A stretch of DNA of 64,000 nucleotides, taken from NCBI GenBank assembly GCA_023055425.1, contig JALGPY010000010.1, positions 56,209,665 to 56,273,664 of the forward strand, given 5' to 3'. Both the position numbers and the translations under genes were made by a program. Numbering within the stretch: the stretch's first letter is position 1; the number at the start of each line of letters is the position of its first letter. The notes below the pieces were generated by a model. The model was not told the DNA's origin and ran no database searches. It saw only the letters and a program-made list of their open reading frames with translations. Positions 51,401 through 63,643 of this stretch are shown here, one piece after another. This DNA comes from Linanthus parryae (taxonomy: Eukaryota; Streptophyta; Magnoliopsida; Ericales; Polemoniaceae).

Positions 51401-54400
51401 GGCAATGGAAATATTACCAGAAATAGTAAGAAATAACTAAAAATGCCCGTTTAACTTGTCGAACGGCGGAATTTGGGGATGAAGATGGACCCCGATGGAG
51501 CGTAGCTCAATCTTCCCCTCGTGCGTCTCGTCGAGAGCTTTCCGAATTGGGGTGGCTCGCGTCATTCTGATGCCCGTAGCCAAAGCTATGGCCCAAACAG
51601 TGCGGCGACACCAAAGTCCAGTAATCTTGCTTGTCGATTACTGGACTTTGGCCCCATGTCTTTTGAGAGATATATTAACGCCCGATTGGTGGATTTTTTT
51701 GCCCCAATATCTCCTGTGACATATATTAACACCAAAATGCATTACTATTGCTTACCAATTTGTGCATTTTGTCAGCAATTCATGTCTCACGAAATAATTG
51801 TATCAAAATCCACTAATCTTGCTCACCGATTAGTGGATTTTGGCCCCAGTATCTTGTGCGACATATATCAGTGCCAAAATGACGCCAAAATCTAATCAAG
51901 GCTTTGGATCAATGCGGAATAAGCAACAGACATAGAGTCATAAACCAATATAGAACGTATCTAGGGTTCCAAGAAAAGTAGATTAATCGAATTCTGCTCA
52001 CAAGCCGGGCATATGTGGCTGAAAATCATAAAATATGCCAAAAAAGTATCGTCCCGACACTTTAACCTTACTGAAAGAAACGCGTACGTGAAGTTCGACC
52101 CAACCCAAAACGGGTTCAGGCTGAGGTCTGAATAGGCAATGGAAATATTACCAGAAATAGTAAGAAATAACTAAAAATGCCCGTTTAACTTGTCGAACGG
52201 CGGAATTTGGGGATGAAGATGGACCCCGATGGAGCGTAGCTCAATCGTCCCCTCGTGCGTCTCGTCGAGAGCTTTCCGAATTGGGGTGGCTCGCGTCATT
52301 CTGATGCCCGTAGCCAAATCTATGGCCCAAACAGTGCGGCGACACCAAAGTCCAGTAATCTTGCTTGTCGATTGCTGGACTCTGGCCCCATGTCTTTTGA
52401 GAGATATATTAACGCCCGATTGGTGGATTTTTTTGCCCCAATATCTCCTGTGACATATATTAACACCAAAATGCATTACTATTGCTTACCAATTTGTGCA
52501 TTTTGTCAGCAATTCATGTCTCACGAAATAATTGTATCAAAATCCACTAATCGATTAGTGGATTTTGGCCCCAGTATCTTGTGCGACATATATCAGTGCC
52601 AAAATGACGCCAAAATCTAATCAAGGCTTTGGATCAATGCGGAATAAGCAACAGACAAAGAGTCATAATCCAATATAGAACGTATCTAGGGTTCCAAGAA
52701 AAGTAGATCAATCGAATTCTGCCCACAAGCCGGGCATATGTGGCTGAAAATCATAAAATATGCCAAAAAAGTATTGTCCCGACACTTTAACCTTACTGAA
52801 AGAAACGCGTACGCGAAGTTCGACCCAACCCAAAACGGGTTCAGGCTGAGGTCCGAATAGGCAATGGAAATATTACCAGAAATAGTAAGAAATAACTAAA
52901 AATGCCCGTTTAACTTGTCGAACGGCAGAATTTGGGGATGAAGATGGACCCCGATGGAGCGTAGCTCAATCGTCCCCTCGTGCGTCTCGTCGAGAGCTTT
53001 CTGAATTGGGGTGGCCCGCGTCATTCTGATGCCCGTAGCCAAAGCTATGGCCCAAACAGTGCGGCGACACCAAAGTCCAGTAATCTTGCTTGTCGATCGC
53101 TGGACTCTGGCCCCATGTCTTTTGAGAGATATATTAACGCCCGATTGGTGGATTTTTTTGCCCCAATATCTCCTGTGACATATATTAACACCAAAATGCA
53201 TTACTATTGCTTACCAATTTGTGCATTTTGTCAGCAATTCATGTCTCACGAAATAATTGTATCAAAATCCACTAATCGATTAGTGGATTTTGGCCCCAGT
53301 ATCTTGTGCGACATATATCAGTGCCAAAATGACGCCAAAATCTAATCAAGGCTTTGGATCAATGCGGAATAAGCAACAGACAAAGAGTCATAATCCAATA
53401 TAGAACGTATCTAGGGTTCCAAGAAAAGTAGATCAATCGAATTCTGCCCACAAGCCGGGCATATGTGGCTGAAAATCATAAAATATGCCAAAAAAGTATT
53501 GTCCCGACACTTTAACCTTACTGAAAGAAACGCGTACGCGAAGTTCGACCCAACCCAAAACGGGTTCAGGCTGAGGTCCGAATAGGCAATGGAAATATTA
53601 CCAGAAATAGTAAGAAATAACTAAAAATGCCCGTTTAACTTGTCGAACGGCAGAATTTGGGGATGAAGATGGACCCCGATGGAGCGTAGCTCAATCGTCC
53701 CCTCGTGCGTCTCGTCGAGAGCTTTCTGAATTGGGGTGGCCCGCGTCATTCTGATGCCCGTAGCCAAAGCTATGGCCCAAACAGTGCGGCGACACCAAAG
53801 TCCAGTAATCTTGCTTGTCGATCGCTGGACTCTGGCCCCATGTCTTTTGAGAGATATATTAACGCCCGATTGGTGGATTTTTTTGCCCCAATATCTCCTG
53901 TGACATATATTAACACCAAAATGCATTACTATTGCTTACCAATTTGTGCATTTTGTCAGCAATTCATGTCTCACGAAATAATTGTATCAAAATCCACTAA
54001 TCTTGCTCACCGATTAGTGGATTTTGGCCCCAGTATCTTGTGTGACATATATCAGTGCCAAAATGACGCCAAAATCTAATCAAGGCTTTGGATCAATGCG
54101 GAATAAGCAACAGACAAAGAGTCATAATCCAATATAGAACGTATCTAGGGTTCCAAGAATAGTAGATTAATCGAATTCTGCCCACAAGCCGGGCATATGT
54201 GGCTGAAAATCATAAAATATGCCAAAAAAGTATTGTCCCGACACTTTAACCTTACTGAAAGAAACGCGTACGCGAAGTTCGACCCAACCCAAAACGGGTT
54301 CAGGCTGAGGTCCGAATAGGCAATGGAAATATTACCTGAAATAGTAAGAAATAACTAAAAATGCCCGTTTGACTGGTCGAACGGCGGAATTTGGGGATGA

Positions 54401-54901
54401 AGATGGACCCCCTCGTGCGTCTCGTCGATAGCTTTCCGAATTGGGGTGGCTCGTGTCATTCTGATGCCCGTAGCCAAAGCTATGGCCCAAACAGTGCGGC
54501 GACACCAAAGTCCAGTAATCTTGCTTGTCGATTACTGGACTTTGGCCCCATGTCTTTAGAGAGATATATTAACGCCCGATTGGTGGTTTTTTTGCCCCAA
54601 TATCTCCTGTGACATATATTAACACCAAAACGCATTACTATTGCTTACAAATTTGTGCATTTTGTCAGCAATTCATGTCTGACGAAATAATTGTATCAAA
54701 ATCCACTAATCTTGCTCACCGATTAGTGGATTTTGGCCCCAGTATCTTGTGCGACAAATATCAGTGCCAAAATCACGCCAAAATCTAATCAAGGCTTTGG
54801 ATCAATGCGGAATAAGCAACAGACAAAGAGTCATAATCCAATATAAAACGTATCTAGGGTTCCAAGAAAAGTAGATTAATCGAATTCTGCCCACAAGCCG
54901 A
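45486..54901. repeat. Mosaic HOR region with nested offsets
   Basis: Monomers start at 45486, 46220, 46944, 47654, 48388, 49097, 49831, 50565, 51275, 52009, 52734, 53459 and 54193. About 45,486-46,920 matches 51,275-52,709 at 5,789 bp. The monomers at 47654 and 48388 match 49831 and 50565 at 2,177 bp. 48388 also matches 54193 at 5,805 bp, sharing the reduced T-run GTGGTTTTTTTGCC and CTTTAGAGAG. The monomers at 52734 and 53459 are a 725-bp duplication (shared GATCGCTGG and TTTCTGAATTGGGGTGGCCC). Monomers at 46944, 48388, 50565 and 54193 carry a 24-bp deletion (GGACCCCCTCG), giving lengths of 709-710 bp. Marks of the right-hand family (GACAAAGAGTCATAATCC) start here. Confidence 0.9.
46749..46778. 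repeat. Loopless H2: perfect 30-bp palindrome (first of ten)
   Basis: Left arm CAAAATCCACTAATC abuts right arm GATTAGTGGATTTTG with no loop, giving a 30-bp perfect palindrome centred on ATCGAT. The same form occurs at 52538-52567, 53263-53292, 55431-55460, 56889-56918, 58348-58377, 59073-59102, 60532-60561, 61990-62019 and 62715-62744. Each lies in a monomer of 724-725 bp. No loopless copy was seen left of 46.7 kb. Confidence 0.95.
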
Positions 54902-57900
54902 GCATATGTGGCTGAAAATCATAAAATATGCCAAAAAAGTATTGTCCCGACACTTTAACCTTACTGAAAGAAACGCGTACGCGAAGTTCGACCCAACCCA
55001 AAACGGGTTCAGGCTGAGGTCCGAATAGGCAATGGAAATATTACCAGAAATAGTAAGAAATAACTAAAAATGCCCGTTTAACTTGTCGAACGGCAGAATT
55101 TGGGGATGAAGATGGACCCCGATGGAGCGTAGCTCAATCGTCCCCTCGTGCGTCTCGTCGAGAGCTTTCCGAATTGGGGTGGCTCGCGTCATTCTGGTGC
55201 CCGTAGCAAAAGCTATGGCCCAAACAGTGCAGCGACACCAAAGTCCAGTAATCTTGCTTGTCGATTACTGGACTCTGGCCCCATGTCTTTTGAGAGATAT
55301 ATTAACGCCCGATTGGTGGATTTTTTTGCCCCAATATCTCCTGTGACATATATTAACACCAAAATGCATTACTATTGCTTACCAATTTGTGCATTTTGTC
55401 AGCAATTCATGTCTCACGAAATAATTGTATCAAAATCCACTAATCGATTAGTGGATTTTGGCCCCAGTATCTTGTGCGACATATATCAGTGCCAAAATGA
55501 CGCCAAAATCTAATCAAGGCTTTGGATCAATGCGGAATAAGCAACAGACAAAGAGTCATAATCCAATATAGAACGTATCTTGGGTTCCAAGAAAAGTAGA
55601 TTAATCGAATTCTGCCCACAAGCCGGGCATATGTGGCTGAAAATCATAAAATATGCCAAAAAAGTATTTTCCCGACACTTTAACCTTACTGAATGAAACG
55701 CGTACGCGAAGTTCGACCCAACCCAAAACGGGTTCAGGCTGAGGTCCGAATAGGCAATGGAAATATTACCAGAAATAGTAAGAAATAACTAAAAATGCCC
55801 GTTTAACTGGTCGAACGGCGGAATTTTGGGATGAAGATGGAACCCGATGGAGCGTAGCTCAATCGTCCCCTCGTGCGTCTCGTCGAGAGCTTTCTGAATT
55901 GGGGTGGCTCGCGTCATTCTGATGCCCGTAGCCAAAGCTATGGCCCAAACAGTGCGGCAACACCAAAGTCCAGTAATCTTGCTTGTCGATTACTGGACTT
56001 TGGCCCCATGTCTTTAGAGAGATATATTAACGCCCGATTGGTGGTTTTTTTGCCCCAATATCTCCTGTGACATATATTAACACCAAAACGCATTACTATT
56101 GCTTACAAATTTGTGCATTTTGTCAGCAATTCATGTCTGACGAAATAATTGTATCAAAATCCACTAATCTTGCTCACCGATTAGTGGATTTTGGCCCCAG
56201 TATCTTGTGCGACAAATATCAGTGCCAAAATCACGCCAAAATCTAATCAAGGCTTTGGATCAATGCGGAATAAGCAACAGACAAAGAGTCATAATCCAAT
56301 ATAAAACGTATCTAGGGTTCCAAGAAAAGTAGATTAATCGAATTCTGCCCACAAGCCGAGCATATGTGGCTGAAAATCATAAAATATGCCAAAAAAGTAT
56401 TGTCCCGACACTTTAACCTTACTGAAAGAAACGCGTACGCGAAGTTCGACCCAACCCAAAACGGGTTCAGGCTGAGGTCCGAATAGGCAATGGAAATATT
56501 ACCAGAAATAGTAAGAAATAACTAAAAATGCCCGTTTAACTTGTCGAACGGCAGAATTTGGGGATGAAGATGGACCCCGATGGAGCGTAGCTCAATCGTC
56601 CCCTCGTGCGTCTCGTCGAGAGCTTTCCGAATTGGGGTGGCTCGCGTCATTCTGGTGCCCGTAGCAAAAGCTATGGCCCAAACAGTGCAGCGACACCAAA
56701 GTCCAGTAATCTTGCTTGTCGATTACTGGACTCTGGCCCCATGTCTTTTGAGAGATATATTAACGCCCGATTGGTGGATTTTTTTGCCCCAATATCTCCT
56801 GTGACATATATTAACACCAAAATGCATTACTATTGCTTACCAATTTGTGCATTTTGTCAGCAATTCATGTCTCACGAAATAATTGTATCAAAATCCACTA
56901 ATCGATTAGTGGATTTTGGCCCCAGTATCTTGTGCGACATATATCAGTGCCAAAATGACGCCAAAATCTAATCAAGGCTTTGGATCAATGCGGAATAAGC
57001 AACAGACAAAGAGTCATAATCCAATATAGAACGTATCTTGGGTTCCAAGAAAAGTAGATTAATCGAATTCTGCCCACAAGCCGGGCATATGTGGCTGAAA
57101 ATCATAAAATATGCCAAAAAAGTATTTTCCCGACACTTTAACCTTACTGAATGAAACGCGTACGCGAAGTTCGACCCAACCCAAAACGGGTTCAGGCTGA
57201 GGTCCGAATAGGCAATGGAAATATTACCAGAAATAGTAAGAAATAACTAAAAATGCCCGTTTAACTGGTCGAACGGCGGAATTTTGGGATGAAGATGGAA
57301 CCCGATGGAGCGTAGCTCAATCGTCCCCTCGTGCGTCTCGTCGAGAGCTTTCTGAATTGGGGTGGCTCGCGTCATTCTGATGCCCGTAGCCAAAGCTATG
57401 GCCCAAACAGTGCGGCAACACCAAAGTCCAGTAATCTTGCTTGTCGATTACTGGACTTTGGCCCCATGTCTTTTGAGAGATATATTAACGCCCGATTGGT
57501 GGATTTTTTTGCCCCAATATCTCCTGTGACATATATTAACACCAAAATGCATTACTATTGCTTACCAATTTGTGCATTTTGTCAGCAATTCATGTCTCAC
57601 GAAATAATTTTATCAAAATCCACTAATCTTGCTCACCGATTAGTGCATTTTGGCCCCAGTATCTTGTGCGACAAATATCAGTGCCAAAATGACGCCAAAA
57701 TCTAATCAAGGATTTGGATCAATGCGGAATAAGCAACAGACAAAGAGTCATAATCCAATATAAAACGTATCTAGGGTTCCAAGAAAAGTAGATTAATCGA
57801 ATTCTGCCCACAAGCCGAGCATATGTGGCTGAAAATCATAAAATATGCCAAAAAAGTATTGTCCCGACACTTTAACCTTACTGAAAGAAACGCGTACGCG

Positions 57901-60900
57901 AAGTTCGACCCAACCCAAAACGGGTTCAGGCTGAGGTCTGAATAGGCAATGGAAATATTACCAGAAATAGTAAGAAATAACTAAAAATGCCCGTTTAACT
58001 TGTCGAACGGCAGAATTTGGGGATGAAGATGGACCCCGATGGAGCGTAGCTCAATCGTCCCCTCGTGCGTCTCGTCGAGAGCTTTCCGAATTGGGGTGGC
58101 TCGCGTCATTCTGGTGCCCGTAGCAAAAGCTATGGCCCAAACAGTGCGGCGACACCAAAGTCCAGTAATCTTGCTTGTCGATTACTGGACTCTGGCCCCA
58201 TGTCTTTTGAGAGATATATTAACGCCCGATTGGTGGATTTTTTTGCCCCAATATCTCCTGTGACATATATTAACACCAAAATGCATTACTATTGCTTACC
58301 AATTTGTGCATTTTGTCAGCAATTCATGTCTCACGAAATAATTGTATCAAAATCCACTAATCGATTAGTGGATTTTGGCCCCAGTATCTTGTGCGACATA
58401 TATCAGTGCAGAAATGACGCCAAAATCTAATCAAGGCTTTGGATCAATGCGGAATAAGCAACAGACAAAGAGTCATAATCCAATATAGAACGTATCTAGG
58501 GTTCCAAGAAAAGTAGATTAATCGAATTCTGCCCACAAGCCGGGCATATGTGGCTGAAAATCATAAAATATGCCAAAAAAGTATTTTCCCGACACTTTAA
58601 CCTTACTAAATGAAACGCGTACGCGAAGTTCGACCCAACCCAAAACGGGTTCAGGCTGAGGTCCGAATAGGCAATGGAAATATTACCAGAAATAGTAAGA
58701 AATAACTAAAAATGCCCGTTTAACTGGTCGAACGGCGGAATTTTGGGATGAAGATGGAACCCGATGGAGCGTAGCTCAATCGTCCCCTCGTGCGTCTCGT
58801 CGAGAGCTTTCTGAATTGGGGTGGCTCGCGTCATTCTGATGCCCGTAGCCAAAGCTATGGCCCAAACAGTGCGGCAACACCAAAGTCCAGTAATCTTGCT
58901 TGTCGATTACTGGACTTTGGCCCCATGTCTTTTGAGAGATATATTAACGCCCGATTGGTGGATTTTTTTGCCCCAATATCTCCTGTGACATATATTAACA
59001 CCAAAATGCATTACTATTGCTTACCAATTTGTGCATTTTGTCAGCAATTCATGTCTCACGAAATAATTGTATCAAAATCCACTAATCGATTAGTGGATTT
59101 TGGCCCCAGTATCTTGTGCGACATATATCAGTGCCAAAATGACGCCAAAATATAATCAAGGCTTTGGATCAATGCGGAATAAGCAACATACATAGAGTCA
59201 TAAACCAATATAGAACGTATCTAGGGTTCCAAGAAAAGTAGATTAATCGAATTCTGCCAACAAGCCGGGCATATGTGGCTGAAAATCATAAAATATGCCA
59301 AAAAAGTATTGTCCAGACACTTTAACCTTACTGAAAGAAATGCGTACGCGAAGTTCAACCCAGCCCAAAACAGGTTCAGGCTGAGGTCCGAATAGGCAAT
59401 GGAAATATTACCAGAAATAGTAAGAAATAACTAAAAATAACCGTTTGACTGGTCGAACGGCGGAATTTGGGGATGAAGATGGACCCCGATGGAGCGTAGC
59501 TCAATCGTCCCCTCGTGCGTCTCGTCGAGAGCTTTCCGAATTGGGGTGGCTCGCGTCATTCTGATGCCCGTAGCCAAAGCTATGGCCCAAACAGTGCGGC
59601 GACACCAAAGTCCAGTAATCTTGCTTGTCGATTACTGGACTTTGGCCCCATGTCTTTTGAGAGATATATTTACGCCCGATTGGTGGATTTTTTTGCCCCA
59701 ATATCTCCTGTGACATATATTAACACCAAAATGCATTACTATTGCTTACCAATTTGTGCATTTTGTCAGCAATTCATGTCTCACGAAATAATTGTATCAA
59801 AATCCACTAATCTTGCTCACCGATTAGTGGATTTTGGCCCCAGTATCTTGTGCGACATATATCAGTGCCAAAATGACGCCAAAATATAATCAAGGCTTTA
59901 AATCAATGCGGAATAAGCAACAGACATAGAGTCATAAACCAATATAGAACGTATCTAGGGTTCCAAGAAAAGTAGATTAATCGAATTCTGCTCACAAGCC
60001 GGGCATATGTGGCTGAAAATCATAAAATATGCCAAAAAAGTATCGTCCCGACACTTTAACCTTACTGAAAGAAACGCGTACGCGAAGTTCGACCCAACCC
60101 AAAACGGGTTCAGGCTGAGGTCTGAATAGGCAATGGAAATATTACCAGAAATAGTAAGAAATAACTAAAAATGCCCGTTTAACTGGTCGAACGGCGGAAT
60201 TTTGGGATGAAGATGGAACCCGATGGAGCGTAGCTCAATCGTCCCCTCGTGCGTCTCGTCGAGAGCTTTCTGAATTGGGGTGGCTCGCGTCATTCTGATG
60301 CCCGTAGCCAAAGCTATGGCCCAAACAGTGCGGCAACACCAAAGTCCAGTAATCTTGCTTGTCGATTACTGGACTTTGGCCCCATGTCTTTTGAGAGATA
60401 TATTAACGCCCGATTGGTGGATTTTTTTGCCCCAATATCTCCTGTGACATATATTAACACCAAAATGCATTACTATTGCTTACCAATTTGTGCATTTTGT
60501 CAGCAATTCATGTCTCACGAAATAATTTTATCAAAATCCACTAATCGATTAGTGGATTTTGGCCCCAGTATCTTGTGCGACATATATCAGTGCCAAAATG
60601 ACGCCAAAATCTAATCAAGGCTTTGGATCAATGCGGAATAAGCAACATACATAGAGTCATAAACCAATATAGAACGTATCTAGGGTTCCAAGAAAAGTAG
60701 ATTAATCGAATTCTGCCAACAAGCCGGGCATATGTGGCTGAAAATCATAAAATATGCCAAAAAGTATTGTCCAGACACTTTAACCTTACTGAAAGAAATG
60801 CGTACGCGAAGTTCAACCCAGCCCAAAACGGGTTCAGGCTGAGGTCCGAATAGGCAATGGAAATATTACCAGAAATAGTAAGAAATAACTAAAAATAACC

Positions 60901-63643
60901 GTTTGACTGGTCGAACGGCGGAATTTGGGGATGAAGATGGACCCCGATGGAGCGTAGCTCAATCGTCCCCTCGTGCGTCTCGTCGAGAGCTTTCCGAATT
61001 GGGGTGGCTCGCGTCATTCTGATGCCCGTAGCCAAAGCTATGGCCCAAACAGTGCGGCGACACCAAAGTCCAGTAATCTTGCTTGTCGATTACTGGACTT
61101 TGGCCCCATGTCTTTTGAGAGATATATTTACGCCCGATTGGTGGATTTTTTTGCCCCAATATCTCCTGTGACATATATTAACACCAAAATGCATTACTAT
61201 TGCTTACCAATTTGTGCATTTTGTCAGCAATTCATGTCTCACGAAATAATTGTATCAAAATCAACTAATCTTGCTCACCGATTAGTGGATTTTGGCCCCA
61301 GTATCTTGTGCGACATATATCAGTGCCAAAATGACGCCAAAATATAATCAAGGCTTTAAATCAATGCGGAATAAGCAACAGACATAGAGTCATAAACCAA
61401 TATAGAACGTATCTAGGGTTCCAAGAAAAGTAGATTAATCGAATTCTGCTCACAAGCCGGGTATATGTGGCTGAAAATCATAAAATATGCCAAAAAAGTA
61501 TCGTCCCGACACTTTAACCTTACTGAAAGAAACGCATACGCGAAGTTCGACCCAACCCAAAACGGGTTCAGGCTGAGGTCTGAATAGGCAATGGAAATAT
61601 TACCAGAAATAGTAAGAAATAACTAAAAATGCCCGTTTAACTTGTCGAACGGCGGAATTTGGGGATGAAGATGGACCCCGATGGAGCGTAGCTCAATCGT
61701 CCCCTCGTGCGTCTCGTCGAGAGCTTTCCGAATTGGGGTGGCTCGCGTCATTCTGATGCCCGTAGCCAAAGCTATGGCCCAAACAGTGCGGCGACACCAA
61801 AGTCCAGTAATCTTGCTTCTCGATTACTGGACTCTGGCCCCATGTCTTTTGAGAGATATATTAACGCCCGATTGGTGGATTTTTTTGCCCCAATATCTCC
61901 TGTGACATATATTAACACCAAAATGCATTACTATTGCTTACCAATTTGTGCATTTTGTCAGCAATTCATGTCTCACGAAATAATTGTATCAAAATCCACT
62001 AATCGATTAGTGGATTTTGGCCCCAGTATCTTGTGCGACATATATCAGTGCCAAAATGACGCCAAAATCTAATCAAGGCTTTGGATCAATGCGGAATAAG
62101 CAACAGACAAAGAGTCATAAACCAATATAGAACGTATCTAGGGTTCCAAGAAAAGTAGATTAATCGAATTCTGCCCACAAGCCGGGCATATGTGGCTGAA
62201 AATCATAAAATATGCCAAAAAAGTATTTTCCCGACACTTTAACCTTACTAAATGAAACGCGTACGCGAAGTTCGACCCAACCCAAAACGGGTTCAGGCTG
62301 AGGTCCGAATAGGCAATGGAAATATTACCAGAAATAGTAAGAAATAACTAAAAATGCCCGTTTAACTGGTCGAACGGCGGAATTTTGGGATGAAGATGGA
62401 ACCCGATGGAGCGTAGCTCAATCTTCCCCTCGTGCGTCTCGTCGAGAGCTTTCTGAATTGGGGTGGCTCGCGTCATTCTGATGCCCGTAGCCAAAGCTAT
62501 GGCCCAAACAGTGCGGCAACACCAAAGTCCAGTAATCTTGCTTGTCGATTACTGGACTTTGGCCCCATGTCTTTTGAGAGATATATTAACGCCCGATTGG
62601 TGGATTTTTTTGCCCCAATATCTCCTGTGACATATATTAACACCAAAATGCATTACTATTGCTTACCAATTTGTGCATTTTGTCAGCAATTCATGTCTCA
62701 CGAAATAATTGTATCAAAATCCACTAATCGATTAGTGGATTTTGGCCCCAGTATCTTGTGCGACATATATCAGTGCCAAAATGACGCCAAAATCTAATCA
62801 AGGCTTTGGATCAATGCGGAATAAGCAACATACATAGAGTCATAAACCAATATAGAACGTATCTAGGGTTCCAAGAAAAGTAGATTAATCGAATTCTGCC
62901 AACAAGCCGGGCATATGTGGCTGAAAATCATAAAATATGCCAAAAAAGTATTGTCCAGACACTTTAACCTTACTGAAAGAAATGCGTACGCGAAGTTCAA
63001 CCCAGCCCAAAACGGGTTCAGGCTGAGGTCCGAATAGGCAATGGAAATATTACCAGAAATAGTAAGAAATAACTAAAAATAACCGTTTGACTGGTCGAAC
63101 GGCGGAATTTGGGGATGAAGATGGACCCCGATGGAGCGTAGCTCAATCGACCCCTCGTGAGTCTCGTCGGGAGCTTTCCGAATTGGGGTGGCTCGCGTCA
63201 TTCTGATTCCCGTAGCCAAAGCTATGGCCCAAACAGTGCGGCGACACCAAAATCCAGTAATCTTGCTTGTCGATTACTGGACTTTGGCCCCATGTCTTTT
63301 GAGAGATATATTAACGCCCGATTGGTGGATTTTTTGCCCCAATATCTTCTGTGACATATATTAACACCAAAATGCATTACTATTGCTTACCAATTTGTGC
63401 ATTTTGTCAGCAATTCATGTCTCACGAAATAATTGTATCAAAATCCACTAATCTTGCTCACCGATTAGTGGATTTTGGCCCCAGTATTTTGTGCGACATA
63501 TATCAGTGCCAAAATGACGCCAAAATCTAATCAAGGCTTTGGATCAATTCGGAATAAGCAACAGACAAAGAGTCATAATCCAATATAGAACCTATCTAGG
63601 GTTCCAAGAAAAATAGATTAATCGAATTCTGCCCACAAGCCGG
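54902..63643. repeat. Dimeric HOR region (~1,458 bp) and chimeric monomers
   Basis: Monomers start at 54902, 55627, 56360, 57085, 57819, 58544, 59269, 60003, 60728, 61461, 62186 and 62911. The first three dimers start at 54902, 56360 and 57819 (1,458, 1,459 and 1,450 bp). Shared marks are CTGGTGCCCGTAGCAAAAGC in one member and GAATTTTGGGATGAAG, GGAACCCG and GCGGCAACACC in the other. The monomers at 59269, 60728 and 62911 share GTCCAGACAC, TTCAACCCAGCCC and AAAATAACCG. The monomer at 60003 joins a left half like 51275 (GTATCGTCCCG, GGTCTGAATAGG) to a right half like 58544, which indicates in-register exchange. Confidence 0.9.
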
